Assembly: GCF_001468125.1 (NCBI RefSeq)
Contig: NZ_LNYT01000004.1
Span: 1 to 64,000 of the forward strand
Reading direction: 5' to 3'
Length of the DNA: 64,000 nt
Source of the DNA: Legionella rubrilucens
GTDB lineage: Bacteria; Pseudomonadota; Gammaproteobacteria; Legionellales; Legionellaceae
Shown in pieces: positions 25,567 to 34,837 of the stretch (positions within the stretch are counted from its first letter, which is position 1; every line of letters starts with the position of its first letter). The translations under genes were made by a program, and so were the position numbers. The notes below the pieces were generated by a model. The model made no database searches and was not told where the DNA came from. It saw nothing but the letters and a program-made list of their open reading frames with translations.

Positions 25567-26475
25567 ATGGCAAGCCCATTATTAGAAGTGAGGATACAGT
25601 TGCCCAAAATTCTCCTCTCAGATATTAGACATGATAAATCTGGTTTTGAAGAACTTACCAATTTATATGCTAAAGCAAAAGAGTATACTTTTGAAACCAT
25701 TCAAATTGACATGAACACCACAGCCTGGCTTGATGCAGATATGTGCTCATCATTTGGAGCCATACTCTATCATGTGACAAGTAACCTCAATAATGTCGAC
25801 TTAGTTAATTTACAGCCACAGGTAGAAAGCATTTTGTTGAAGAATAGATTTCTTAGCCATTATGGTAAAAAAAGCATCGTTGATAGCTGGAAAACCACGA
25901 TAAAATATCGTCATTTTGACGTTAAAGATGGGCGTTCATTTGCAGAATATGTAGAAAGTGAATTTATTGACCGAGACGAAGTACCTAAGATGTCTATTGG
26001 ACTGAAAAAGAAATTCAAAGAAAGTATTTTTGAAATATTTAGTAATTCGGTGCTCCACTCAAAAACGAAACTAGGGATTTTCACCTGTGGTCAATTTTTC
26101 CCAAAACGTAATAGCTTAAATTTTTCTATTTCCGATCTAGGTATAGGGATTCGCACGAATATTAAAGAAAGCATAGGTATTAATTTGCAGGCTGATGAGG
26201 CAATTGTTTGGGCTACGAGAGGTAGTAATACTACAAAAAAAGGCGAAATTCCTGGGGGACTGGGACTCAAACTGTTATGCGAATTTATTGATTTAAATGG
26301 TGGTAGAATACAGATAGTCTCAGAAAATGGGTATTTTTGTAGAGAAAATAGCTCATATAGGGCAAGTCAATTGCTACACCCATTTCCTGGTACAGTAGTA
26401 AATATTGAAATTGCTACCCATGATGATGTTTCCTACACTTTATCAGAGGAAATATCACCCACTGATATATTTTGA
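25567..26475 (+). CDS. GHKL ATPase with STAS-like N-terminal region
   Basis: A 302-residue protein. The N-terminal part (about 20-100) resembles a STAS or anti-anti-sigma fold (FETIQIDMNTTAWLDADMC, SSFGAILYHV). The C-terminal part is a histidine-kinase/HSP90-type ATPase domain: N-box ESIFEIFSNSVLHS (Glu156, Asn160, His164), G1 ISDLGIGI (Asp190) and G2 GGLGLKLL (230-237). There is no phosphorylatable-His dimerisation domain or sensor, so it is not an ordinary sensor kinase. It heads a plus-strand operon with a STAS-like protein and a PIN nuclease, in DNA visibly richer in A+T than its neighbours. An SpoIIAB-like partner-switching role is possible but unproven. Confidence 0.85.
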   Translation: MASPLLEVRIQLPKILLSDIRHDKSGFEELTNLYAKAKEYTFETIQIDMNTTAWLDADMCSSFGAILYHVTSNLNNVDLVNLQPQVESILLKNRFLSHYGKKSIVDSWKTTIKYRHFDVKDGRSFAEYVESEFIDRDEVPKMSIGLKKKFKESIFEIFSNSVLHSKTKLGIFTCGQFFPKRNSLNFSISDLGIGIRTNIKESIGINLQADEAIVWATRGSNTTKKGEIPGGLGLKLLCEFIDLNGGRIQIVSENGYFCRENSSYRASQLLHPFPGTVVNIEIATHDDVSYTLSEEISPTDIF

Positions 26476-26484
26476 GGACTAATA

Positions 26485-26859
26485 ATGAAATCAACTATTA
26501 CAATTTCAGTATACGAAATTGTTGGCAGTCCCTTATGTGTTGCCGCTGATGATGGGCAAAAAGTTTATGAGCGGATTTGCCCAGCATTAAGAGAGGAACG
26601 AAAAATTGAACTTTCTTTTCTCAATGTGCAGCTTTTGACATCAGCATTTTTAAATGCAGCTATTGGTCAATTGTATGGCGAGTTTAGTGAAACACAGATA
26701 CCCAAGTTATTAAGCGTCACAGATTGTAATAAGGATGATTTAAGGTTATTGAAACGTGTAGTAGATACTGCCAAGCAATATTTTAAAAATCCCAAAAAAT
26801 TTAAAGATTCTTTAAAAGAAGCTGGGGAAATAGATGAAGAATGTACAAAACATAGATAA
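26485..26859 (+). CDS. STAS-like DUF4325-type protein
   Basis: A 124-residue protein. The central LSFLNVQLLTSAFLNAAIGQLY is typical of the STAS-like DUF4325 family, proteins often encoded beside GHKL ATPases. The C-terminal tail (about 85-124) is Lys-rich and probably helical. The RBS GAGGA is six or seven bases upstream of the ATG. The gene starts 9 bases after the ATPase stop and overlaps the PIN gene by 26 bases, so the products are probably made in fixed ratio and work together. Confidence 0.8.
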   Translation: MKSTITISVYEIVGSPLCVAADDGQKVYERICPALREERKIELSFLNVQLLTSAFLNAAIGQLYGEFSETQIPKLLSVTDCNKDDLRLLKRVVDTAKQYFKNPKKFKDSLKEAGEIDEECTKHR

Positions 26860-27394
26860 CTATAATTTTAAACCCTCTGATAATGTGATTTTAGATACAA
26901 ATATTTGGCTATATAACAATGGTCCCCAACCTCCTAATGAACCATACGTGGGCATATACTCACGAGCACTTTTTAAGATTTTAAATGCCAAATGTCAAAT
27001 CTTTATTGATGCATTAATCCTTTCTGAATTTATAAATAGGTATTCAAGGATTAAATATAGGTTGCATTTGGATGCACATCAATTAAAGGAGAAAGACTTA
27101 TCCTTTAAAGACTTCAGAAAAACTTCAGATTTTACAACTATTGCATCCGATATAGGATCGGATGTTCGAAAAATATTAAGATTTTGCAAATGCATTGAAA
27201 GTGGTTTTGAATTGTTAGACATTAATCAAGTTATGTCAGAGTTTGAGCAAGGAAACACTGATTTCAATGATCAAATTTTGTCTGAGCTGTGCAAAAACAA
27301 GGGAATTACCTTTGTTACTCATGATAGTGATTTTTGTAACTCTCATATTCACATTTTGACAGCAAATACTAAATTATTACAACGTACCTCATAA
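26834..27394 (+). CDS. PIN-domain nuclease-like protein
   Basis: A 186-residue protein with the acidic residues of a PIN ribonuclease: NVILDTNIWLY (Asp21), DALILSEFINRY (Glu65), NTDFNDQILSELCKN (Asp143 or Asp146) and FVTHDSDFCN (Asp164, Asp166). All four metal-binding positions are present, so activity is plausible. PIN domains are the toxic part of VapBC modules and appear in defence systems, but no VapB-type antitoxin gene is adjacent; the upstream ATPase and STAS-like protein may control it instead. The start lies inside the preceding gene (26-base overlap). Only 14 G or C occur in the 60 bases from 27001. Confidence 0.85.
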   Translation: MKNVQNIDNYNFKPSDNVILDTNIWLYNNGPQPPNEPYVGIYSRALFKILNAKCQIFIDALILSEFINRYSRIKYRLHLDAHQLKEKDLSFKDFRKTSDFTTIASDIGSDVRKILRFCKCIESGFELLDINQVMSEFEQGNTDFNDQILSELCKNKGITFVTHDSDFCNSHIHILTANTKLLQRTS

Positions 27395-27458
27395 CCTATA
27401 AGTTATCATCCCTAACATTGATTAGAATAGAGACCGCTTACGGCAGCCTCTAAACATT

Positions 27459-28388
27459 TTAATGATAAGGCTCTATCGCCGCCAACTGCCTTTTAACCGA
27501 CAATCGCGCACCCAGCCAACCAAGGAGGATGGCCGCAAAAACAATGAGATAAGCCTGCTTGACCGATAAACCAAGCAGCGGGTAGTGCATTTGATAGGAT
27601 GACGCCAGCTCCTGAACGGCGACTGCGATGCTTAACATGAAAATATTCACCAGCAACACGGCAAAGATAGCGCCGACTAAACCATACCAGACCCCGGAAT
27701 ACAGAAAAGGGCGGACAATAAAGGCATCGGTGGCGCCAATCAGTTTCAGAACCTGAATTTCTTCATGACGGTTATGAATGGCTAAACGCAAGGTGTTGCC
27801 GACAATAAGAACGACCGCGCAGGCAAGCAGCGCCATTAAGGCATGCGCCGTTTTAGAGGCAAACCCGAGAATGGCGTGAAGCCGGGTTACCCATTCAATG
27901 TCAAGTTTGGCCTGCTCCACGTCAGGTAAGGCTTTCAGACGAGCATAGAGCTGATCCACTTTAAGCGGTGTATCTATCCCCACCGCTGGAATCACCTCGA
28001 TCACCGCCGGCAGTGGATTTTCAGGAAGGTAGCGCATGATGTCGTTCATTCCTTCCTGTTTCTGCAGTTCCTGCATGCCTTCTTCCGGTGTTTTCAGGGT
28101 GGCGTGCCCGACCCCCTCGGTTTCCTGAATCTGGATCAGGGTTTTATTTTGATCCGCCGTGGATAAAGGCTGTTTTAAATAAAGAGAGATATGGCCGCCA
28201 CGCTGCCAGTCAGCGGTCAATTGATTCAAACTGTCGCTGAAAACCCAAAAGAGCGCAGGAAGAGCCAGGGCAATGGCGATCACAATCACCGTCATCATCG
28301 TCGCCAGCGGGCGGCGACAGAGAAAATTAAAGCTGTTGGTTGCTGCCTGCAGGTGGTAAGCTGCCTGTGCTCGAATGCTTCTTAACAT
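27459..28388 (-). CDS. ftsX: Cell division ABC-type permease FtsX
   Basis: A 309-residue protein with four membrane segments (about 32-52, 185-205, 232-255 and 280-300) and a large periplasmic loop between the first two, including TPEEGMQELQKQEG and MRYLPENPLPAVIEV. With FtsE it activates peptidoglycan amidases at the septum. It overlaps ftsE by 7 bases. The island on the other strand begins 64 bases downstream. Confidence 0.95.
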   Translation of the reverse strand: MLRSIRAQAAYHLQAATNSFNFLCRRPLATMMTVIVIAIALALPALFWVFSDSLNQLTADWQRGGHISLYLKQPLSTADQNKTLIQIQETEGVGHATLKTPEEGMQELQKQEGMNDIMRYLPENPLPAVIEVIPAVGIDTPLKVDQLYARLKALPDVEQAKLDIEWVTRLHAILGFASKTAHALMALLACAVVLIVGNTLRLAIHNRHEEIQVLKLIGATDAFIVRPFLYSGVWYGLVGAIFAVLLVNIFMLSIAVAVQELASSYQMHYPLLGLSVKQAYLIVFAAILLGWLGARLSVKRQLAAIEPYH

Positions 28389-29035
28389 ACCCGCCCTCCC
28401 TTCAGCATGATGATTCGATGCCTCATGCCGGCAATCAGAGCCAAATCATGAGTCGCAATCAAGACACTCACCCCTACCTGATTGAACTGTTCAAACAGCC
28501 TCATGATTTCCGATGACAGGCTGGGATCCAAGTTTCCAGTAGGCTCGTCTGCCAGCAACAAGGCAGGCTTGTGCACAACCGCCCGGGCAATCCCGACACG
28601 CTGCTGCTCCCCGCCGGACAGATGGACGGGCTGCATTTTCTCCTTGGTCAATAAGCCAACCATGTCCAGCGCGGCATGCACACGCTTGGCGATCATGGCC
28701 GGTTGAACGCCCTGAATCTGCAAAGGCAAAGCGACGTTATCAAACACGGTGCGATCATTTAAAAGGTTGGGCGATTGAAAGGTAATGCCCAGACTGCTGC
28801 GATAACAGGCAATTTCCCGTTTTTTAAGCTGGTTAAGCCGTACGCCATTGACGGTCAGCTGACCGGAAGAAGGGGACTCCAGTTTGGCAATTAATTTAAG
28901 CAGCGTGCTTTTGCCCGCCCCCGAGTGACCGGTAATAAAGGCCATCTCGCCTTTCTGCAGGGTAAAGTCAACCTGACTTAGCGCTTCAAAGCCGCCGGGA
29001 TAACGTTTGCTCACTTGATCGAATTTAATCATCAT
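28382..29035 (-). CDS. ftsE: Cell division ATP-binding protein FtsE
   Basis: A 217-residue ABC ATPase: Walker [12 protein letters not shown], signature [15 protein letters not shown], Walker [14 protein letters not shown] and H-loop LIATHD. The start is one of two adjacent ATGs (29035 or 29032), both inside the end of ftsY (11-base overlap); [14 protein letters not shown] then matches known FtsE N-termini. A longer upstream frame inside ftsY was rejected. Confidence 0.95.
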   Translation of the reverse strand: MMIKFDQVSKRYPGGFEALSQVDFTLQKGEMAFITGHSGAGKSTLLKLIAKLESPSSGQLTVNGVRLNQLKKREIACYRSSLGITFQSPNLLNDRTVFDNVALPLQIQGVQPAMIAKRVHAALDMVGLLTKEKMQPVHLSGGEQQRVGIARAVVHKPALLLADEPTGNLDPSLSSEIMRLFEQFNQVGVSVLIATHDLALIAGMRHRIIMLKGGRVC

Positions 29036-30092
29036 TGAATATGGCTCTGACAAATTGTTCTGCGTCAAAGGGACGTAGATCGTCAATCCCTTCACCAATC
29101 CCCAGATAACGAAATGGTATCCCTAATTCATTGGCAATGGCAAACAGTATTCCTCCTTTTGCCGTACCGTCGAGTTTCGTCATGGTAATCCCGGTTAAAC
29201 CGACGGCCTGATGGAATTCGCGTGCCTGATTAAGCGCATTTTGCCCAATACTGGCATCCAAGACCAGCATTGTTTCATGCGGCGCCTGGGGTTCAAGCTT
29301 TTGAAGCACCCGTTTGACTTTTTTCAATTCCTCCATCAGATTGCCCTGCGTATGCAGACGACCCGCCGTATCGGCAATAAGAATATCAATACCACGCGCT
29401 TTAGCCGCCTGCAAGGCATCATAAATGACTGACGCGCTGTCTGCGCCGGTATGCTGGGCAATGACCGGAATCTGGTTACGCTCCCCCCAGACCTGTAATT
29501 GTTCAACGGCTGCGGCACGAAAGGTATCGCCAGCGGCCAGCATGACTTTTTTCCCCTGTTGCTGGAATTGCCTGGCCAGCTTGCCAATGGTGGTGGTTTT
29601 TCCAGCGCCGTTGACCCCGACCGTTAAAATGACAAACGGCGTACCATCATTGGTCTGCGGTATTAAAGGTTGGCTTTTTGCGGCCAGTAAGGCGGTGAGG
29701 CGTTCCTTCAGCAGCCCATACACCGCCTCCCCGTCTGCCAGTTGTTTGCGGGCCAGGCTATCGCTGACCTGCTGTAAAACGGCCTGTGACGTCTCAATGC
29801 CAAGATCCGCACTGAGCAGCAGGGTTTCGATATCCTCCATCAGCGACGCGTCAAGCTCCTTGCGGCCAAGCAGCAAACGGCCAATGCCCTCGCCCAATTG
29901 ATGGCGGGTTTTGCTCATGCTTCGCTTCAGTCGGGCGTAGAATCCCGGTTTGCTCTGCGCCTCGTTGTCAGCCGGCAGCGCCTGTCCCGTGTCGGCGGGC
30001 AAATTTTCTACAGTCAAATCTTCGCCTTGTCCTGCATCAGCCGCAGAAGGTAGCGAAGTTTCATCCTGATTTCTTTTAAACCATTTAATCAT
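29025..30092 (-). CDS. ftsY: Signal recognition particle receptor FtsY
   Basis: A 355-residue SRP GTPase. An acidic N-terminal stretch (about 10-50) is followed by the N domain and the G domain with GVNGAGKTTTIGKLA (G1), DTFRAAAVEQLQVW, DTAGRLHTQGNLMEELKK and TKLDGTAKGG. It docks ribosome-SRP complexes at the inner membrane. It is the first gene of ftsY-ftsE-ftsX. Confidence 0.96.
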   Translation of the reverse strand: MIKWFKRNQDETSLPSAADAGQGEDLTVENLPADTGQALPADNEAQSKPGFYARLKRSMSKTRHQLGEGIGRLLLGRKELDASLMEDIETLLLSADLGIETSQAVLQQVSDSLARKQLADGEAVYGLLKERLTALLAAKSQPLIPQTNDGTPFVILTVGVNGAGKTTTIGKLARQFQQQGKKVMLAAGDTFRAAAVEQLQVWGERNQIPVIAQHTGADSASVIYDALQAAKARGIDILIADTAGRLHTQGNLMEELKKVKRVLQKLEPQAPHETMLVLDASIGQNALNQAREFHQAVGLTGITMTKLDGTAKGGILFAIANELGIPFRYLGIGEGIDDLRPFDAEQFVRAIFNDD

Positions 30093-30153
30093 AAGGTGTA
30101 CAAAACGAAGGAAATGTGAAATTCTATCACTTTTTTTGGTTCGGAGTTAATCC

Positions 30154-31476
30154 ATGCGGCTTGCATTATTGCTTTTTTGCGCTGCTTTATCCTCTTATGC
30201 GGCTGGCAATGTCCACCAGTACACCCTGGATAACGGCTTGAAAATTGTTGTCAAGGAAGATCACCGCGCGCCCGTGGCCGTGACAATGATTTGGTACAAC
30301 ATTGGTTCGGCGGATGAGCCGGGCGGGATCACCGGCGTTTCGCATGCGCTGGAACACATTATGTTTAAAGGGACAGAAAAATACCCCCTGGGCACCTTTT
30401 CCAAAACCATTGCCAATGTCGGTGGAGAAGAAAATGCGTTTACCAATTATGACTATACCGCCTATTTTGAAAAAATTGCCGCGTCGCAATTACCGACAAC
30501 CTTTGAACTTGAAGCCGATCGCATGCAGAATCTGCTGCTTGATAAAGACGAATTCGCCAAAGAAATGAAAGTCATCCAGGAGGAGCGCCGCCTGCGTACG
30601 GACGATAATCCTCAGGCTTTAACCTTCGAGCGTTATCTCGCGGCGGCTCATCTCACTGATCCTTACCATCACCCGGTGATTGGCTGGATGAGCGACATTA
30701 AACAAATGAATATCGAGGATTTAAAATCCTGGTATCAAAACTTTTACGCACCCAACAATGCCACCCTGGTGGTGGTAGGCGATGTCAACGCCGACAAGGT
30801 GCATGAACTTGCCAAACTGTATTTTGGTCAGATCCCAAGACGGCCTGACTTCATTCGCAAACCTCAGCAGGAGCCGCCAGCCTTAGGCACCAAGTCCGTT
30901 GAAATCCATGCGCCGGCCAAACTGCCCATGCTGATGTTCGGCTACAGCGTACCCAGCGTAAAAACAGCCGAAAACGATTGGGAGCCTTATGCCCTGGAAG
31001 TCATTGCGGCGATTCTTGATGCCGGTGAAAGCGCGCGCTTCGCACGCAATCTGGTGCGCGGTTCGCACGTGGCCAGCAACGTTGACGTTTACTACGATCT
31101 TTATACCCGTTACCAGACGCAATTTACACTGTTTGGTATCCCAACCCAGTCGCACAGCATTGCGGAACTGAAGGCCGGCGTACTGAAGGAGTTGCAGCGC
31201 CTGCAGAAAGAACCGGTCAGCGCCCAGGAACTGCAGCGGGTAAAGACCCAGATCATTGCTCAGAAAACCTTCGAAAAGGATTCTATCTTCGGCCAGGCCA
31301 TGGAAATTGGCGTATTGGAAACCATAGGCCTGGGCTGGAAAACAGCCGATGCCTACACGGATAAAATCAACAGCATTACTCCCCAGCAGATTCAGGACGC
31401 GGCAAAAAAATACTTCCGCGCTGAATCCATGACTGAAGCCCAGTTATTCCCAGTGTCCCAACCTGAGAGACGATAA
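30154..31476 (+). CDS. M16-family zinc metallopeptidase, catalytic subunit
   Basis: A 440-residue exported protein: signal peptide (LALLLFCAALSSYAAG) then an M16 domain with the inverted zinc motif HALEHIMFKG (HxxEH) and a downstream Glu in EEERR-like VIQEERRLRTDD. A second M16 gene starts with a 1-base overlap. Such pairs form heterodimers resembling mitochondrial processing peptidase, cleaving small peptides in the periplasm. Homologues next to rsmD/ftsY are common in gammaproteobacteria. Confidence 0.92.
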   Translation: MRLALLLFCAALSSYAAGNVHQYTLDNGLKIVVKEDHRAPVAVTMIWYNIGSADEPGGITGVSHALEHIMFKGTEKYPLGTFSKTIANVGGEENAFTNYDYTAYFEKIAASQLPTTFELEADRMQNLLLDKDEFAKEMKVIQEERRLRTDDNPQALTFERYLAAAHLTDPYHHPVIGWMSDIKQMNIEDLKSWYQNFYAPNNATLVVVGDVNADKVHELAKLYFGQIPRRPDFIRKPQQEPPALGTKSVEIHAPAKLPMLMFGYSVPSVKTAENDWEPYALEVIAAILDAGESARFARNLVRGSHVASNVDVYYDLYTRYQTQFTLFGIPTQSHSIAELKAGVLKELQRLQKEPVSAQELQRVKTQIIAQKTFEKDSIFGQAMEIGVLETIGLGWKTADAYTDKINSITPQQIQDAAKKYFRAESMTEAQLFPVSQPERR

Positions 31477-32774
31477 TGAAACGATTGTTTTTGATTGCCT
31501 TCCTTTTTTCATGCGCCGCTGCGACTGAGGCCAACACGTTTAAGACCAAAAAATGGGAAACCAGCCATGGCGCCAAAGTGGTGTTTTATCAGGCGAACGA
31601 AGTGCCGATGCTGGACATTAATGTGGCCTTTGCCGCAGGCTCCGCTTACGATGACCGGCAATTTGGTCTGGCTTCGCTGACTGCCAGCATGCTTGATCAG
31701 GGCAGCGGCCGCCTGGATGCGTCGCAGATTGCAGAAACCATCGCGGACACCGGGGCGCAATACAATTATGAAACCAGCCGGGATATGGCTGTGTTCCGCT
31801 TGAAGACACTGACCTCGGAGGCAGCGTTAAAACAGTCGGTCGACGCTTTTTCCCTTATCATTAATAAACCGGCTTTCCGACAGGAAGCCTTTAACCGCCA
31901 GAAGAATCAGTTGTTGATGACCATTGCGCAAATGCAGGAATCACCGGATGATGTCGCTAACATGACATTCTTTAAGCAGCTTTACAAAAATCATCCCTAT
32001 GCCCATCCGGTCAATGGCACAACAGAAACCGTAAGAATGCTGAATGCCTGGCAGGTACGCAACTTTTACAAACGGTATTATGTCGGCGCCAATGCCGTCA
32101 TTGTTCTGGTTGGCGCCATCGATGAGGAAAAAGCGCATCAGATTACTGAGCAACTGACTGAGTTTTTACCCAAAGGCGAACATGCGGCCCCCATTCCAAA
32201 AGCCGAGGCATTAGCCGCAGCAGAAAAAGTGGACGTTGTTTTTCCCTCATCCCAAACCATGCTGCGCCTGGGCCAGGTCGGTATTAATCATGCATCACCC
32301 AATTACTTCCCGCTCATGGTGGGCAATTACATTCTTGGCGGCGGTGCCCTGGTGTCCCGACTGGCAACAGAGGTTCGGGAAAAACGTGGATTAACTTACG
32401 GCATTTACAGCCAATTTGTGCCCATGCCGGGGGACGGTCCGTTCATTATCAGCCTGGCAACCGAAAATAATCAGGCAAACACAGCGCTACAGGTAACCCG
32501 CGAAACGCTAGACGGCTTTTTAAAAATGGGGCCGAGCGAAGAGGAATTGACAGCCGCCAAGCAATATTTAGCCGGTAATTTCCCCCTATCCTTAGCCAGC
32601 AATAACAGCATTGCCGGCATGCTGCTTCGCATCGCTTTTTATAATCTTCCAGATGATTATTTAGACACTTACGTGGCTCGAATTGAAGCCGTCAGTGTTG
32701 AAGACATAAAAAAAGCATTTGATGAAGCACTGAAACCCTCGCAAATGCTGTTAGTTACCGTAGGGAAAAAGTGA
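31476..32774 (+). CDS. M16-family peptidase, non-catalytic partner
   Basis: A 432-residue exported M16-fold protein with a signal peptide (LFLIAFLFSCAAATEA). The HxxEH zinc motif is absent at the matching place (FGLASLTASMLDQGS), whereas the substrate-binding Arg/Tyr region is kept (VREKRGLTYGIYSQF). That pattern marks the inactive subunit of M16 heterodimers. Its ATG overlaps the last base of the catalytic-subunit stop, and it overlaps rsmD by 4 bases. Confidence 0.92.
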   Translation: MKRLFLIAFLFSCAAATEANTFKTKKWETSHGAKVVFYQANEVPMLDINVAFAAGSAYDDRQFGLASLTASMLDQGSGRLDASQIAETIADTGAQYNYETSRDMAVFRLKTLTSEAALKQSVDAFSLIINKPAFRQEAFNRQKNQLLMTIAQMQESPDDVANMTFFKQLYKNHPYAHPVNGTTETVRMLNAWQVRNFYKRYYVGANAVIVLVGAIDEEKAHQITEQLTEFLPKGEHAAPIPKAEALAAAEKVDVVFPSSQTMLRLGQVGINHASPNYFPLMVGNYILGGGALVSRLATEVREKRGLTYGIYSQFVPMPGDGPFIISLATENNQANTALQVTRETLDGFLKMGPSEEELTAAKQYLAGNFPLSLASNNSIAGMLLRIAFYNLPDDYLDTYVARIEAVSVEDIKKAFDEALKPSQMLLVTVGKK

Positions 32775-33316
32775 AACAGCAGGTTCGCATCATCGGCGGC
32801 AAATTTCGCGGCAGGAAAATTGATTTTCCTGATGCGCAGGGGTTAAGGCCCACGCCGGACAGGGTTCGCGAAACCCTGTTCAACTGGTTGATGCACGACA
32901 TCCGCGGAGCCCGTTGCCTTGATGCCTTTGCCGGCAGCGGCGCTCTGGGTTTTGAAGCCTTCTCCCGGGGGGCCGCCCGGGTCACTCTGGTAGAACAAAA
33001 CCGCCTTGTTTTTAATCATTTGTTAGCCGTCAGCCGCACGTTCGAGACATCCCAACTGTCGGTCATTCACAGCGATGCCCTGACGTTTTTAAGCAATACC
33101 CGAGACACCTTTGATCTTGTTTTCCTCGATCCTCCCTTTGCCCAATCGCTCCATGAGGCGTGTTTCACCCTCCTTGAGCAGAGCGATTGCCTGCCTTCGG
33201 GCGGTTTGGTTTATGCTGAATCTCCCGAGTTACTCACCCTTGATCCAACAAAATGGCAGGCCTTAAAAAGCAAACAGGCAGGTCGGGTTTTTTATACCCT
33301 CTATAAAAAGAGCTAA
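32771..33316 (+). CDS. rsmD: 16S rRNA (guanine966-N2)-methyltransferase RsmD
   Basis: A 181-residue SAM methyltransferase: IIGGKFRGRKI and LRPTPDRVRETLFNWL at the N-terminus, SAM-binding DAFAGSGALGFEAFSRGA, and catalytic VFLDPPFAQ (DPPF motif). It methylates G966 of 16S rRNA. The start is GTG, overlapping the preceding stop by 4 bases. Confidence 0.95.
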   Translation: MKQQVRIIGGKFRGRKIDFPDAQGLRPTPDRVRETLFNWLMHDIRGARCLDAFAGSGALGFEAFSRGAARVTLVEQNRLVFNHLLAVSRTFETSQLSVIHSDALTFLSNTRDTFDLVFLDPPFAQSLHEACFTLLEQSDCLPSGGLVYAESPELLTLDPTKWQALKSKQAGRVFYTLYKKS

Positions 33317-33404
33317 GAGTTTGAAATACCGTGACTTGTGCTTGACAAGGGGCCATGCTCCTGTTTCAATCAATGCAGTACTTATCGATAATAAAGCACA
33401 GAAG

Positions 33405-33887
33405 ATGAACAACAAGCTTGTTATGCTTTTAACCACCTCTTTTTTATTAGCAGGTTGTCATAGCACGTTTAAAAAACCCCCCATTAATGCCCCTGCCGAT
33501 GATGCCAGCATCAAACTCGCCGAAGCCGCTTCCTCTGTCAGTGATTCCATGCTGGAGATGGCTCGTGTGGAAAAAGTCATCACCCCCCCTGTGCGGGATA
33601 ATACCCTGACCATTCCCAACGCCTACACTTTGCAGGCACGGGCATCAGTCGACTGGTCCGGACCGATTGAAGAACTTACTGCGCGCATTGCCAAAGCCGC
33701 TCACTTTCGCATGCGGATTCTTGGAAAAGAGCCGGCTGTACCGGTACTAATCAGCATTACCGCCAAGGACGAGAGCCTGGCTGAAATTCTGCGTGATATC
33801 GATTATCAGGCAGGTCGAAAAGCCAGCATTCACGTTTACCCTAACAGTCAGGTTGTAGAATTACGCTATGCTAAAATTTATTCCTAG
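33405..33887 (+). CDS. dotD: Dot/Icm secretion lipoprotein DotD
   Basis: A 160-residue outer-membrane lipoprotein (lipobox LLAGC, Cys18) with the DotD C-terminal domain (SVDWSGPIEELTARIAKAAH; DESLAEILRDIDYQAG; NSQVVELRYAKIYS), structurally akin to secretin N0 domains. With DotC it places DotH in the outer membrane to build the Dot/Icm core. The ATG at 33405 gives a normal signal peptide; an upstream in-frame start would add 28 unlikely residues. A TTGACA at 33341-33346 may be its -35 box. dotC starts inside its last codons (20-base overlap). Confidence 0.96.
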   Translation: MNNKLVMLLTTSFLLAGCHSTFKKPPINAPADDASIKLAEAASSVSDSMLEMARVEKVITPPVRDNTLTIPNAYTLQARASVDWSGPIEELTARIAKAAHFRMRILGKEPAVPVLISITAKDESLAEILRDIDYQAGRKASIHVYPNSQVVELRYAKIYS

Positions 33888-34818
33888 TCTCGCTTTGACC
33901 TGCGCAACCGCCTTGCTGGCGAGTTGTTACTCTACTTCGCATCAGACAACCGTGGTGATTAATGGCGATACTGCCTCATTGGCTGGTCTGCAGGCCATGG
34001 CCAATACCCGCGGCGTTACGTCCAATAAAAACGGCATGAGCAAAATTCGCGAAATGGCGCTTCGAGAAACGGCCTTGAGTCTCGGCGCTCAATCCGGTTT
34101 AGCCTGCCGGGCCAAGATCATTGACGAAGAGTTAACCCGCAAGGCTCGCGATCTGGATGCTGTTTTTGATTTCAATGCGCTGGTTCTTGAGCACAATATT
34201 CTGCCGCCTGTATTACTCGAGGGACGCAATACCCTCAATCTGGCGGACATGCAAACCATCCGAATTTCTGACCGAACGTACAAGGTGGCTAAGCAGGCGC
34301 ATTTTATCACCACGCCGCCCAATTGGCGCCAATACCTGTGGATGGATTATAAAAAACCTGAATACCCCAACATTACCCTTCTGCCCAAAACCAAGGAAGA
34401 GCGGCAATTGTGGAGTTTTTATGTCACTAAAGGATGGAAAAACGGCATTGAGCAGGCCAATACCATTCTTGAAGAAAGTGTAGCCCGAATCAAAGAAGAC
34501 TATAACGGCATGATTCTGTACCGTAAGCTGTTAGCGATGAACATGGTATCCCCCCCCTACGTTTCACACACCGATCTCGGCGTAACAGGGGATGGCTCGG
34601 AAATTCATATTGATGATCGCGTCCTGCGCATCACCGCACTGCCAGCCCTTAATATTAACAGCAAAGAGTGGCGTGCGGCGGTGGCTAAAGACGAGGAAGC
34701 GCTGGAACATTTCCGCACCATGGAAAAACTGGCGCAAAATGCCAAGATTGTGATTACCAACAAATCCTGGCAGCCTACCATTGCCCCGGTCAGTAAGGAC
34801 ATTACCCCTGTTAATTAG
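33868..34818 (+). CDS. dotC: Dot/Icm secretion lipoprotein DotC
   Basis: A 316-residue lipoprotein (lipobox LLASC, Cys20) with DotC features such as SLAGLQAMANTRGV, KIREMALRETALSLGAQSGL and WRQYLWMDYKKPE. It forms part of the outer-membrane Dot/Icm core with DotD and DotH. It overlaps dotD by 20 bases. The length is slightly above the L. pneumophila protein (about 300). Confidence 0.96.
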   Translation: MLKFIPSLALTCATALLASCYSTSHQTTVVINGDTASLAGLQAMANTRGVTSNKNGMSKIREMALRETALSLGAQSGLACRAKIIDEELTRKARDLDAVFDFNALVLEHNILPPVLLEGRNTLNLADMQTIRISDRTYKVAKQAHFITTPPNWRQYLWMDYKKPEYPNITLLPKTKEERQLWSFYVTKGWKNGIEQANTILEESVARIKEDYNGMILYRKLLAMNMVSPPYVSHTDLGVTGDGSEIHIDDRVLRITALPALNINSKEWRAAVAKDEEALEHFRTMEKLAQNAKIVITNKSWQPTIAPVSKDITPVN

Positions 34819-34837
34819 CAATTTCTCCATGCTTGCA

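Noticed and set aside
25567-26475. Ordinary two-component sensor kinase
   Set aside because: No phospho-acceptor His domain, no sensor or membrane segment, and no response regulator nearby; the neighbours are STAS-like and PIN proteins.
29425-29901. 158-residue antisense ORF inside ftsY
   Set aside because: Ser/Arg-rich shadow of the FtsY frame, typical of antisense reading of GTPase codons.
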